From: Saccharomycopsis crataegensis | Lineage: Eukaryota; Ascomycota; Saccharomycetes; Ascoideales; Saccharomycopsidaceae | Length of the DNA: 64,000 nucleotides | NCBI RefSeq assembly: GCF_037102585.1 | Contig: NW_027043829.1 | Location: 3,596,001-3,660,000, forward strand | Direction of reading: 5' to 3' | Part shown: in pieces, positions 29,201 through 38,850 of the stretch | How the letters are laid out: each line of letters starts with the position of its first letter | Numbering within the stretch: position 1 is the first letter of the stretch | Position numbers and translations under genes: made by a program | The notes under the pieces: generated by a model | The model's input: only the letters and a program-made list of their open reading frames with translations | Databases searched by the model: none | What the model was told of the DNA's origin: nothing

Positions 29201-29451
29201 ACTTGCTCGTTGAAAACTTTGTCGAAGGAAAATACTGAGCTATCAGTTGATAGGGGCTGCTGTTGTTGTTGTTGTTGTTGTTGTGTTTTTGTATATGAGG
29301 TTGGCCTGTTGCCAGGTTTGGTATTGTTTTCATTATTGGAAACCACATCGATGGAATTTTCTTTGATCTGTGATTCATTCACCACCCTCAAAAGATCCTG
29401 GCCTGGCGGTTTTCCAGCTTTGAGCTTGAGGTAAAGTTCAATTTTCGACAT
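26266..29451 (-). CDS. divergent kinesin-like protein with degenerate switch II
   Basis: The 1,061-residue protein has an N-terminal kinesin motor core: FSFDKVFNEQ, P-loop GPPNCGKT (residues 115-122), ISMYEIYNDSVHDLL, switch I-like SARSH (297-301), and a C-terminal motor part with SLTDLCRVLAIL, LSRLLLSDYI and MMILLNLDP. The canonical switch II DLAGSE is replaced by MASSLE (about 354-359), so ATP-driven motility is doubtful. The motor holds large insertions, a CAG/CAA-encoded run of ten Gln, and is followed by a Ser-rich region, a polyproline segment (about 635-650) and coiled coils (about 745-905). Proteins with a degenerate motor such as Smy1 give a precedent, but orthology is not established. 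An ACGCGT box lies 210 bp upstream. Confidence 0.75.
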   Translation of the reverse strand: MSKIELYLKLKAGKPPGQDLLRVVNESQIKENSIDVVSNNENNTKPGNRPTSYTKTQQQQQQQQQPLSTDSSVFSFDKVFNEQVSINQIYQEVLEQSIHDLIGLHNDTTFFNFGPPNCGKTHSLFGKSSNGLLGLSLKNIFQKIEQINGPDFDSAVYHEILGSHYGGLLLNANDIVEDPKKSSSNKPKPIAEQPSDRDNRSDDTNNNNTKRIISISMYEIYNDSVHDLLELTKDYTFLKKQIKKQVHKSTEIFDDAKDGKTKPSNIFTMSVSSFEQAMLLINSGLKNSNVLPISQSARSHLFVLVNVHAIDTSSKTTTKKKSAFNSATKGILTHDSVPGKQIKIKTSRLTFSMASSLERTRLSSNLGSRTSFSENNSNDQSLTDLCRVLAILNKSKNKTKEKYHLRSDKLSRLLLSDYIASPNNKMMILLNLDPYGNLNSINSALRLISPFPRARNSSTSGFNFNRSSSFNFKLGFRNRELKLAPSPTMLNHGKQVSRNSVSPTTSRNHRFSTHSPASINTRSPQSTVEGLTHVRESSNLSITPSHASTMATLPENESTVAFRRLSMIQKSSSPPSPISLRNTGYSASTKKKVSTSPLVESFTAAKVDRLPPSSSSHSPTSSPPLPPTPPPPPPPTEGPNIRHQSMVDKRNRQHSNGPIRSQSFPHKQQHNSISSSNYNSPTNSKNSSIISNSNLTTSTPGSSWPSVMTVSSSSSVVNNFIKSMDINTSDKSQILEKIVYRCQTLCDENAFLKGRNQLLEGKIHDLNNEQKSRVQQMAEDLTSSRLEIDALEVENKNHTDRIDELVKENYVLTKQHTASNKAKDTLIDELRSKNDDQEVQLSDTIKQLNAAKEEINYLKNELRSTNGDLEQIKHKFTVLAFQNHEYYQKYSQAKESLANMKLEGKTNSDSNSNSTIEAVTPKKTRFQKAREKINSFYFEEFSFNSTYNEESDISNIIEKDDYNHDENNHDENNDNDCEKYSMLLKDYLIEPYFNKDFGSGTHENSTSNSSMIFDFDDPRHEKNLATSASNSQYESESESHVKINFNLSSFSPAIKKASDDR
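29257..29286 (-). repeat. CAG/CAA trinucleotide run in kinesin-like gene
   Basis: Ten glutamine codons in a row, near residue 57 of the kinesin-like protein. Such runs vary in length between strains. Confidence 0.8.
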
Positions 29452-32400
29452 TTTTTTTTTCTCTCCTTTCTTTCCTTTCTTCTTTTCTGTAGGTTTTTTG
29501 TGATACTGGACAATGTACAGTGATAATCAATGTGAAACAAAACAAATAGAAAAGCAAATCATTTCATCTATCAACAGATGAAGATCAAGTGGGGGATGCA
29601 TCATGATTATATAAGAGAACGAGAGTGTATATATATATGTCTACATATATCTATACAACTACGCGTGTGAGATGGATTTTTACCTTGAAAGAGGTCCTCA
29701 ATCCAGATTAAGCTCTGAGACCTGCAGAGTGCTAATCACACTGCTGACGCTCGTCACCTCCGAATTATGCACCACTGTTAAAAGCACAGCTGCACAACAA
29801 ATTGGACTTTAGCTCTCTGCTGACGAGGCTAGCAAATGAGGAAACATAAGAAATCACTCAGGATTCGGGTATAATTGTTTGGTTAAGGGTGGTGGTTGTC
29901 AAGATATATATACCAAATAATCACTCTCAGAATGGTTCAGGTTGAATAAGAAAAAGTAATTATTTTTAGATGTAATTAGATCCCTGTTTTTTTTTTTTTG
30001 TTTTTTTTTTTTTTTGGATTATGCTTGATGAGAAAATCGGATCTTCTCCTTTGACAATTGGAAAAAGCACTTTTTTTTGTTTATGTTTTTTTTTTGTTGT
30101 TGCAGAGCAACCAGGATTGTTCCTTAAATCTGGAAAACAGAAACAAAGAGACGAACCAAGAACGAAAGGAAACCAGGTAATTATGTCTTTAATTTGTTAA
30201 GGATCATCAGGAACTCCCTACAGATTTTCTACCAGGAAGTTTATTGGAGGTAAGGTATTATTTATACAACCATGAATCTGGGTTTTGTCATCAATGTTCT
30301 TCATCGGTGTATTCTGTGGACATTGCACTGTACCTGCTTTGTCCACATCCTTGACCGAATCGAATCTGATTTTTCAGTCGATCTCCCTAATCGATCGAAC
30401 AGGCGAAGATCAAGGGAGATCTATCTCACTTTTCTAAGGTCTTTTTTGTTTCACCAAATGGAAATATTATGATTATCGCTGTGGAAAAGTGAATGAAAAC
30501 ACACTTATTATATTCCTCCACTTACTTAATTGCCCACCCAGTACTTTGTGCAATCGTATTACATAATTTTTTGGTGTTATTTAAGGCACAAATCAATAAG
30601 TAAACCATGTTCCACAACCATGCTGGTATCTGCGCGTGTATATACGTATACCAAAGGTCATGGGTACCAATTTACGATCAATTGTTCAACAACCATCAGG
30701 ATGATACTTTTTCATATTTATTGTGTCATATAGTTAGCTAAGCTTTCATAAAATTTGTATCTCCCCCGCTCCCAGAAGATACTCTTAATTTTGCATCCCA
30801 TCTTCTTATTTCGTGTAATACACATTTGAGTGAGCTTTATCACTTAATACCTTAATCACTGCGTCGTCGTATGGTTGTGCTTGATTTGCAACATAAGTTG
30901 ACAATAAAAAAAAAAAAAGTCTAGAACAAATGCAGTGAAACACACGGGAGAGATTTCTCCATAATACTAATAATGCGAGAACAGTCGGTACCAAACAATC
31001 CACAATAGTTATTATAATAGCAACAATCGTGTGCGTTTATATTCGATGTAGTAACAATAAAATAATCATAATAATAGGGGCAAGGGAATACTAACAGATA
31101 AAAACCCGTAATATCGATATCGGTTTTTCTACGATATCTGGCTTATTAAAGTTTCAGATTCGAAAAACTTTTATTCATCGTCTTTGAAACAAACAGTATA
31201 GCCGAAATACAATCAAAAACAAGCATGGTCACTAAATAACGGTATGTCTATTTGATTGGTTCAGCCAGATGTCAAGCTTAACCTTATTTTCTGAATTACC
31301 TGATAAGTCCTCTCATTCCACATTCTTATTTCTTTTGACAAATGGCTCTAATCAAAAACATCATGTTCTAGCTTGAAAACAAAAAAAAAGAAAAAGAAAA
31401 AAGCGATCTTGGAAAACACGCTAGTAAAATATGCTCTAATGCCCAATTTGTTTAGTGAGATCTATGGCAATTTATCTACTTTTAGACCCACAATGTATCT
31501 ATCATAATGTCTGGTTTCAACTATTATTTAGTAACAATGCCGAATATTAGAAATGATAACTTCAAAATTAAACAAGAAGCTTAAATATACTTGATGCCAA
31601 AAAGCTTAACCAAAAAAAAAAAAAAAAAATAAAGAAAATATTCTGCCAACCAGAGTTTATTCTTAAAATGTCACACACCATTGACACTCAATCATCATTC
31701 ATATAGGTTCTCTTTGTAAGTAGGAGACTTCTTGGTTGACCAAAAGCCCCCGACCCCTTGCAAGCATTCCGTGCAAGTAAAACGTTTTAGAGGCGCTAGC
31801 TAACATTACTTGCTAAAGGTGACCTTGAAGTTTCTCATACCACTTGGATTAATCTAGAGACTTCATTAGACATCCATGGTATTATACAAATCAAATGTTT
31901 TACATCTTTGGGCATAAAATAAGTATTACATCGGTCTGAGAATATGCATAAAATCAACATCAATCTCGCAGAACTTGTCACTAATGACACCATTAATGGT
32001 ACATGATGGTTTTCAAGATATTCTATAGCCACACTGAAAAAAAATGGTTTGGAAAAAAAAAAAAGAGTGTAAGAAATTGAAAAGATGGTATTTTGGTTCT
32101 TTTTTACCGGTATGATGCACTGCAAAATGAAGTCTCCTTGATTATTAAAAATGTGTGATATTTCTATTGATAATCCTCTAAAGTCAACAATACTCACAGG
32201 GAAGAAAAAACGAGAGAAAAGAGAAAGGAAAAGATGACTAGCTACTATGATGAAATTGGTTCCCTATTTGATCTTACAAATATGCTAATTCATTTTACAA
32301 TCTACGGGTAACAACACAACCATTCCCATACTAAATCATAAATAATGTCAAAAATGTTGTTCTTATAAGTAGAAAATAAATTGACGAAAGAAAAGAAAAC

Positions 32401-32651
32401 TGAAAAGAAAACAGCACTATTTACACAAAGAGAGAGAAAGATACAAAGAGAAATATGAGACTTCTAAAGCCGCAAACGGATCCACAGGTCGATGCGGAAG
32501 TTAGAGTACACACCTATCAGCCAATAGGTAGAACTTTCCAAAGTATGAATATGAATGTATATCCAAAGAGAGAGATAAAAGAGGGTATTAAACAAAAAGG
32601 CAAAACAACAAATCACAAATCAATAAATATGAGCTCATAAAAAAATTCTCT
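29452..32651. other. 3.2-kb gene-free region
   Basis: No protein or tRNA gene was recognised in this unusually long gap. It contains an ACGCGT (29661-29666), long T runs at about 29989-30016, an imperfect inverted repeat with arms GATCTCCCT and AGGGAGATC (30380-30421), a TACTAAC branch-point-like motif at about 31090, and A runs near 30907 and 31614. The ORFs here are short, lack ATG starts or are biased. It may be a long regulatory region for the kinesin-like gene, or may hold an untranslated RNA. Confidence 0.4.
29661..29666. promoter_or_regulatory. ACGCGT (MCB) box upstream of kinesin-like gene
   Basis: ACGCGT is the MBF cell-cycle box and lies 210 bp upstream of the start codon. A single copy is weak, but G1/S control would suit a cytoskeletal gene. 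Confidence 0.3.
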
Positions 32652-33298
32652 CTAGCGCCTTCTTCTCAATAAAGAAGCCAAGACGGTCGCACCAATGGCA
32701 ACAGTACCAGCAATAATTCCAACACCAATCAAGCTTTCTTTGGAAATTCTGTCTTCCACCATTCTCTTCAAGGCAATAGCTTGCGCATTATCAGGCTCGT
32801 GATTAACCAAGGCTTCGGCGTATCTTCTAGAATCTGAGTAGTCTCCCAATTTATACGTTCCTATGGCCAAATAATATAGACACTCCCTTCTCCTTTGTGG
32901 AGAGTCTTTAAACACTTCAGTAAGGATTTTAACCCCAAGTTTTTGTTCTTCTTTGAGATCTGATTTTATGAGACCCCAGGCATAATTGAACTTTGACTGA
33001 ACTGAGGCCATCTCACCTTCGCTTATGACCTGTTGATTTAAAATCTCTAATTGTTCCGCGGATAACGGACTTCAAAAATAATTAGTTAATTGTTCTCAAA
33101 TAACAATAATATTCGTGTACATTACATATAATAGTCTTAACTTACTCGTAGGCATCTGCTAGGGCTGTAGAACAATCATGTTAGTATGGATCTCTATCTC
33201 TGAGAGTACAAATATAAAAGTAGCACAAAACCATTTCCATTCTGAAAAAAATACGAAAACATACCAGGCAAGTAATTCACAGAGTCTTTTTTCGTCAT
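32652..33298 (-). CDS. FIS1: FIS1: mitochondrial fission protein, three exons
   Basis: Joined exons 33265-33298, 33146-33164 and 32652-33069 (minus strand) give 156 residues, against 155 in S. cerevisiae. The joined N-terminus reads MTKKDSVNYLPALADAYDPL and continues SAEQLEILNQQV, in line with yeast Fis1 (MTK...L.DAYEPL...QLEILRQQV). The rest shows VQSKFNYAWGLIKS, RRRECLYYLAIGTYKLG and a C-terminal membrane anchor with RRRR. Fis1 is a TPR-like outer-membrane adaptor for Mdv1/Dnm1. Intron 1 (33165-33264) has GTATGT, TACTAAC and CTACAG. Intron 2 (33070-33145) has GTAAGT, an AACTAAT-like branch point and GAAG. The middle exon is only 19 nt. A start at the internal Met (33011) would remove the first helix and was rejected. 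Confidence 0.88.
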
Positions 33299-33973
33299 TA
33301 TCGAATAAAAACTGGATATTTGCGGGCAATTCAAAGATATATATCCACATTGCCTACTGCTATAACAACATCAAATCAGAAGACCACTTTTTTTTGCCTC
33401 TCTCCCAAGTTTTGGCGCACGGGGCTTCAAACGTTTTTGTGTCAACATGTGAAGGTCCAAAACTCGTTCTCCAACTATCCGATTATAGATTTGCCTATAA
33501 CCAAGTGAGCAAAGCATGTCGGCTTTCCTTTGTCGTAAGTCAATCACACAATATATGATCTTGTAAATAGTTTTGAAGCTTAGCAAATGTAACTATATGC
33601 CGAAAGGAAATGATGATGTATGCATTATTGGATTACTTTTTTTTTTCTTTTGAGTTCCCTTACCACAAACAAAAAGTTCCTTTATCTTTCTTTCCTCATT
33701 GCTGTCATCATTGACCACCTTTTTTTCCTCCCAAAACAAAGCGGAGAGGGTATTTCAGTGCTCTTGCCATATTAATTTGCTAAAATCGTCATCTGATTTA
33801 GTGGCCAGTGAAAACCCTTTGAATATCTTTCTTATACTTTATCAGATTGATCAATTGAACTTACAAAAAATAAAAGAGGTAATATTTGCCCTTAATACCA
33901 ATAACAATTCAACAAAACAACAACGCCTCTCACGAGAATATCTTAAAGTCACTTCTAGGTGAGTGAAATAAAA
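33299..33973. other. divergent promoter region FIS1 / unknown gene
   Basis: Both flanking genes read outward from this spacer. Frames that cover it overlap FIS1 introns or lack ATG starts. A T run lies at about 33640. No factor site was recognised. Confidence 0.4.
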
Positions 33974-35899
33974 ATGCACTCAAGTCCCCGCTCTATTTTC
34001 TCGACTTTATCCACCACGGACTATTATAATGGCCACAAGTCCTGCTGGAAAAGAAAAACTCGATTTAAAAAGCTTAACTCTAGAGCATCAGGAATTTTTG
34101 ACGTTTTCAAACGTCACAGAAAGAATTATCCCAAAGACCCGATTATTTTATCACCAAATTCTTCCAACTTTTCCGAAGATTCATATTCCAAATCCAACAA
34201 AGACTCTTCTTCAAACAATGAATTGTGCGATTCGGATTCAGTGTCAAACCAAAATCCCGTCAATATTCACCAGAATATTCAATTTTGCTCAGAACTCATA
34301 GATCAGTTATTTTTTGATAGTGATGATGAGGATTTGAACATTTATGATTTCGAGCCAATAGCGGATCTCTTGGAAGATTCCGATAACTCTTCCAACCCAT
34401 TTGCTTTCTTTTCTCCGGCTATTTCAAAAGGGAAGCTTCGCTCAAGTCAACGAAAAATTAGAGAACAAGGCTGGCTTAGCTTAGGGTATAAAAAAAAAGA
34501 AAATAATACATCGCCAATCTCAATCTCAAACTATATTACAAGCACTAGACGCAATGCGTTCAGTAATGAAAGAGAGCCGAAAAGAGTATTAGAAAGATCA
34601 TGGAGAAGAAAATTCGCACAAGATTCGAGAATACTTCATTCTTTAAAAAGCTCTTTAAATGAGGGTAAAGAGAACCCTCATAGAAAAAAAACAAATAACG
34701 AAAATCTTCCAATTCATTGCGAGAATGATATGGAACAATCTGAAGATAAAAAATATAGCTGCTACGAGACCTTCAAAAGTGTGCCTCAAAAAATAGATAA
34801 AATTGTTCTATTAGGAACTAAAAGCTCAGATATTGTCACTGAAGAGTTTGGAATTAAGCCAGAATCTGATATTTTTTCTGAAATAACTCGGGTAGGATCT
34901 ACATTTACCAATTTTTCTTCCGTGAATGAGTCTTCGATAAATGATCCAGACGTTGTAATGAAATTCTGTGACAAAATGGCTGGTAGTAATATTTCAGATC
35001 AAGAATGTAATTCCAAGATGAGCAAAAGCAGTAACTTCCATCAGTTTTTGAAAAATGATGAAGATTTAGACTCTATTTTATCAGTAGCCAGTGAAGGAAC
35101 GGCAGCATCAAGCATTCCGTTAACTTTTTTTGAAGATACTATCGATGATAGTTCAATTTCAAGTGAGAAAAATAAGTCAGAAGGAAGTCCTTATTCAAAT
35201 TCCAAGGTCTTTGATTTGATGAAAAGCGTTTTGGGCAAAATCAATTTATCGGCAACAAGTACGAGTCCAAGTCCTCCAAATCAAGGCATTAATGAGATTT
35301 CAATGATCGTTGATGTTCCAACGTTTAGAAATTGTAATGACGACATTCGGAATATTGCTGATAATTTGAATGAGGGAACTATCAGACATGAAGATATAGA
35401 CACGGTTTTTGGGACAGCAAACAATTTCAGTTCAAGTGCTCAGTCAACCAGTTCAATTTCACAAATTGATATTTTGTTACAAGAATCTGTTTTCTTTGGT
35501 CAGAAGAAAAAAGTCAAGAAGAGCACTTCCATTCAATTCAATAATACTTCCCAATTGTTAATTTATGATGAAGATGAATATGAAGATATGACAAAAAGTA
35601 TTAGAAAGAGAAATACAAAGACTTCATCCTCGTCATCTTTAAATTTGAAATCCGGCTCGACGTTAATCATGAACCACGAAAAACCAGTAACTACAATATT
35701 AAAAAATAAAAAGAATGTTAATAAAGAAAGAGAAAAAAGCAGGGCAATGGATTGCGATGATATTAGTGTTGAACATTTTTTTATGTGTTTTGAAGAACAT
35801 GAGAAGCTGAGATTAAGCAATGAATCAAAATTAAGTGATGAGAGGAAAAGACAAATTTACAAGTACTTTCAAGATTTCAAAGAGAGAAAGAATATATAA
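33974..35899 (+). CDS. unknown Ser/Asn-rich protein
   Basis: The 641-residue protein was not recognised. It is rich in Ser, Asn and charged residues, with a basic patch at the N-terminus (KSCWKRKTRFKK), acidic stretches (DSDDEDLNIYDFE) and a more ordered C-terminus (VEHFFMCFEEHEKLRL to KRQIYKYFQDFKERKN) that could be a short helical interaction domain. No membrane segment or signal peptide is seen. The start is the first ATG; the frame runs five codons further upstream only to a GTG. Such low-complexity regulators are common in yeasts. Codon usage looks like that of neighbouring host genes. Confidence 0.7.
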   Translation: MHSSPRSIFSTLSTTDYYNGHKSCWKRKTRFKKLNSRASGIFDVFKRHRKNYPKDPIILSPNSSNFSEDSYSKSNKDSSSNNELCDSDSVSNQNPVNIHQNIQFCSELIDQLFFDSDDEDLNIYDFEPIADLLEDSDNSSNPFAFFSPAISKGKLRSSQRKIREQGWLSLGYKKKENNTSPISISNYITSTRRNAFSNEREPKRVLERSWRRKFAQDSRILHSLKSSLNEGKENPHRKKTNNENLPIHCENDMEQSEDKKYSCYETFKSVPQKIDKIVLLGTKSSDIVTEEFGIKPESDIFSEITRVGSTFTNFSSVNESSINDPDVVMKFCDKMAGSNISDQECNSKMSKSSNFHQFLKNDEDLDSILSVASEGTAASSIPLTFFEDTIDDSSISSEKNKSEGSPYSNSKVFDLMKSVLGKINLSATSTSPSPPNQGINEISMIVDVPTFRNCNDDIRNIADNLNEGTIRHEDIDTVFGTANNFSSSAQSTSSISQIDILLQESVFFGQKKKVKKSTSIQFNNTSQLLIYDEDEYEDMTKSIRKRNTKTSSSSSLNLKSGSTLIMNHEKPVTTILKNKKNVNKEREKSRAMDCDDISVEHFFMCFEEHEKLRLSNESKLSDERKRQIYKYFQDFKERKNI

Positions 35900-36228
35900 T
35901 GAAACATTCATAACAGCATTATTACATCTTTACCTTTCTTTTTTTTGTGATTTATAGATTTATTGGTACTAATAATATTTTTCATTCCTTATATCCATTA
36001 ACAATTTAGCTCACAGATCTTGCTGAAAGAAAAGATTTAAAAAAAGAACAAAAAAACTCAAAATTAAAGAAGCTTTAAATGATACAAAGAATGTCCTTCA
36101 TATTTAAGCGGAAAAAAGAGAAAAGTATAAAAACACAAAAGAAGATAGACATATAATGAATAAATTATGACATACCACTGTCTAGCAAATATTAGAAGAA
36201 TGAATGACCAAAACAAAAACGAAAGCAA
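35900..36228. other. 3' spacer between convergent genes
   Basis: AT-rich 3' flanks of the unknown protein gene and the mannosyltransferase gene. Nothing recognised. Confidence 0.45.
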
Positions 36229-37434
36229 TCACTTATGCAACTTGCTCCAATACGTATCAAACTCGGTTTCACAGGATTTTCTAATTTGACAGTCTTTCAA
36301 GATAACAGCCAAATCACCCTTCTTATAAAAGATATCATTGTTTTCATCGGTATTCTCAACCACACTATGGGATGAAGCAATTGTTCTAGCGGGTATTAAC
36401 CCAGTTCTCGATAGGATAACTGGGTGCCACTGTAAAATATGCATCAAAGCGCTGGCCTCTTTGAGTGGGAAATTATTATAGTTTCTGTATAATTTGTCAG
36501 ACCAGAATTCCAACAAAGCTCTTCCATATAAATCATTAACCATGATGAAAGAGTTAGTGTTAAGACCTCTTTCATCTTGGGTGATCAAGAACTTGACATT
36601 TTCCGGCTTGGTATTTTTGTAAGTATGTATGGCACCACTTGGAGGAACAACTGGACGGTCTTTCAATAATAATGGGTTCAATTTTTCTGGAGTCAATAAT
36701 GTTTGAATGATATCGGCGTCATAATTCACAATAACACCATCTTGATTAAGATACCAAAAGTATTTGGACTCTGGGAAGGCGTGCATGGCGGCTCTCAATA
36801 TGAGAAGTCTGACCCAGCTATTATCATTTTTATCTTCGCTGACACTTGGGAAAAATTCTTGAGTCCATCTAACGTAGATACCATAGTGTCTTGCTTGGGC
36901 ATAATCAACTCTGTTTTGCACAATTTTCGTGAGATGATTCAATTCATATTTTTCAAAATCAATATCAGTCACAATGACCACTTCTGGAGATTTTCTATTT
37001 TTGTGGTCGAAAACCAATTTACCAGTGTTCTTGAATGCTTCTCTGACGTTTCTGGTTTGATCTTCGAGGGTGTCCTTTGCAGTTTCCTCGAGAGCTGGAG
37101 CTTGATCGTAGATAGCTTTTTTGTCAATTCCATTATGGGCGACTGGGAATAACAAGCTAACACCAAGTTGTTTCAATAATGGAGCGTGTTCAACTGGTGG
37201 GAAAATGAGGGTTCTTGTGGTCAATGTTTCGTCATTGTATAACCCGTGAGCTTCTGGTAATTTTCTTGAATCCAAATTGAAGAAAGCAGATGAACTCTCG
37301 CGGAATAATAAGTAATAGAGGGTGAAGAGGAATATTATAATTGAAATAAACTTCTTATTTCTTTGGAGCTTTGCAAATATCGAAATCCCTCCCGCTTTGG
37401 GCTTGAAATTCTTTTGAGGAAAGGCCAAATGCAT
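36229..37434 (-). CDS. MNN11: MNN11-like alpha-1,6-mannosyltransferase (GT34)
   Basis: The 401-residue type II membrane protein has a short basic cytoplasmic tail and a signal anchor (KFISIIIFLFTLYYLLF, about residues 29-45). The lumenal GT34 domain contains VVIVTDIDFEKY, IVQNRVDYAQARHYGIYVRW and a nucleotide-sugar region YFWYLNQDGVIVN. Mnn11 and Mnn10 act in the Golgi M-Pol II complex that extends the alpha-1,6-mannan backbone of cell-wall N-glycans. The usual DxD-like motif is altered here (LNQDG where LDxDA is typical), as far as can be judged without an alignment. The start was set at the first ATG; the frame continues upstream only to a TTG. Mnn10 is the alternative. Confidence 0.75.
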   Translation of the reverse strand: MHLAFPQKNFKPKAGGISIFAKLQRNKKFISIIIFLFTLYYLLFRESSSAFFNLDSRKLPEAHGLYNDETLTTRTLIFPPVEHAPLLKQLGVSLLFPVAHNGIDKKAIYDQAPALEETAKDTLEDQTRNVREAFKNTGKLVFDHKNRKSPEVVIVTDIDFEKYELNHLTKIVQNRVDYAQARHYGIYVRWTQEFFPSVSEDKNDNSWVRLLILRAAMHAFPESKYFWYLNQDGVIVNYDADIIQTLLTPEKLNPLLLKDRPVVPPSGAIHTYKNTKPENVKFLITQDERGLNTNSFIMVNDLYGRALLEFWSDKLYRNYNNFPLKEASALMHILQWHPVILSRTGLIPARTIASSHSVVENTDENNDIFYKKGDLAVILKDCQIRKSCETEFDTYWSKLHK

Positions 37435-37916
37435 GATGATAATAATAAACCAAACAAATCTTTGAATGAACAAATAAAATACGAGAATTAAGGTTTTAAC
37501 GGACTGATCTGAGGAGCTGAAAGAAAAAAGAAGGGTCAGTACAGTGAATATTAAATTATGATATGATCTTGATTATAGTTCCTTGCCCCAAACAGATCAT
37601 TCAAACGTGTGCCTGTTTTTCATCCTTGTGGTGATTTACTTTGTGTGTGTTTTCTTTTTTTTTTTCTGAATCAGTCACGTGATGTTGGAGCAAAAAATAG
37701 AATACCGGTGCGGTATCCCGTGCCGTTCCGTGGAGGTCCAAAAAAAGGAGGTGCGGACCAGGGTATCTGTAACCAGTGGGCCGCCAATGACAAATAGGGA
37801 ATTATAAAGTCAGGCAAAGGTAAAAAAAAAAAAAAATGAGAGTGAAAATATGAAGAAGGCCTACAGCTTATACACATAACGTAACGCTACTTAATACTAT
37901 CAATATATAACTCAAA
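37435..37916. other. divergent promoter region MNN11 / QCR8
   Basis: The spacer has a T run at about 37657, a G/C-richer patch at about 37700-37750 and a CCAAT box (listed separately). A frame at 37609-37797 crosses this patch but has no similarity to known proteins. Confidence 0.45.
37784..37788 (+). promoter_or_regulatory. CCAAT box upstream of QCR8
   Basis: CCAAT lies 129 bp upstream of the QCR8 start codon. The Hap2/3/5 complex binds this motif and controls respiratory-chain genes in yeasts. Assignment is by position and motif only. Confidence 0.4.
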
Positions 37917-38294
37917 ATGTCTGGCGGTCACGGCGGTAAAACTTATATGGGATGGTGGGGTAACATCGGTATGTTTAATATCATTGTATTCTTTGTTGGT
38001 TGAGTAGTCGTCTCGTATGGGTTATAGGTTATAATAATACTAACGTTCACACAAACAGGTTCCCCAAAGCAAAAGGGTGTCACCACTTACACTGTTTCTC
38101 CATTTGCCCAAAGACCTTTGGCTCACGTTGCCCACAACGCTGTCTTCAACACCTTCAGAAGAATCAAGTCTCAAGCTTTGTACATCATCATTCCATGCTC
38201 CATGGTCTGGTACGTCTGGGCTAATGCCAGAGACTACAATGAATACTTGTACACTAAGGCTGGTAGAGAAGAATTGGAAAGAGTCAATGTTTAA
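37917..38294 (+). CDS. QCR8: QCR8: ubiquinol-cytochrome c reductase subunit 8, one intron
   Basis: Joined exons 37917-37968 and 38059-38294 give 95 residues (94 in S. cerevisiae). The protein begins MSGGHGGKTYMGWWGNIGSP and continues QKGVTTYTVSPFAQRP, then FNTFRRIKSQ and a transmembrane segment ALYIIIPCSMVWYVW, and ends KAGREELERVNV. All are Qcr8 hallmarks. It is a small single-span subunit of respiratory complex III at the ubiquinone site. The intron (37969-38058) has GTATGT, TACTAAC at 38037-38043 and an ACAG acceptor. The second exon has no start of its own, so splicing is required. Confidence 0.95.
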
Positions 38295-38850
38295 ATTATC
38301 CTTGAAATACTTACAGCCATGCTTTTTACAATCCTATCCCTTCTAAATGTTCCAAACTCAATGCATTTCCGTATATAATGATTGTGTGGATTCTCATATA
38401 TCACATCGTTTGTTAAACTCTATCAAAAACCACCATCTGCATTTAATGGATATTCGTTAATATACTATTTTCATCTACGTTGTCACAATATTTGATCGTT
38501 TTGTAAATTGAATTGGTGAAGTAACTTTCTTCTTTTTTTTATCTGATGCAATTTGCAAATGTAATTTAGTGATCTGATAGCTAGTTTTTATAAATTACTG
38601 TATGTTGTCATCTGTTTATAATTATTCTTTGTTTTCTGATATTACTATCTGTGGTTTAGCCAAATCTCTAGGTGGTTTGCTATATCAAATCAAGATGATA
38701 AGTGTGATTTAATTATACAGGGTGTCAGACCCTGTATGGTTGCCCATGAAAAGACAAGCGGCAAAAGTTATTGATAGCCACGAAGCATCGGTCATCAGCT
38801 GAAGATACTTAATTATCTACGATAATAACATAAATAATAACTGATTAAAG
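38295..38850. other. QCR8-BRO1 intergenic region
   Basis: AT-rich spacer that holds the QCR8 terminator region and the BRO1 promoter. The one notable feature is a perfect inverted repeat at 38715-38737. Confidence 0.45.
38715..38737. repeat. perfect inverted repeat upstream of BRO1
   Basis: ATACAGGGT and ACCCTGTAT are 9-bp perfect arms around GTCAG. It lies 114 bp upstream of the BRO1 start codon. It could be a dimeric factor site or, if transcribed, a 5'-UTR hairpin. Confidence 0.6.

Noticed and set aside
31835-32197. Minus-strand 120-codon frame
   Set aside because: No ATG start, composition of non-coding DNA, and no recognised domain.
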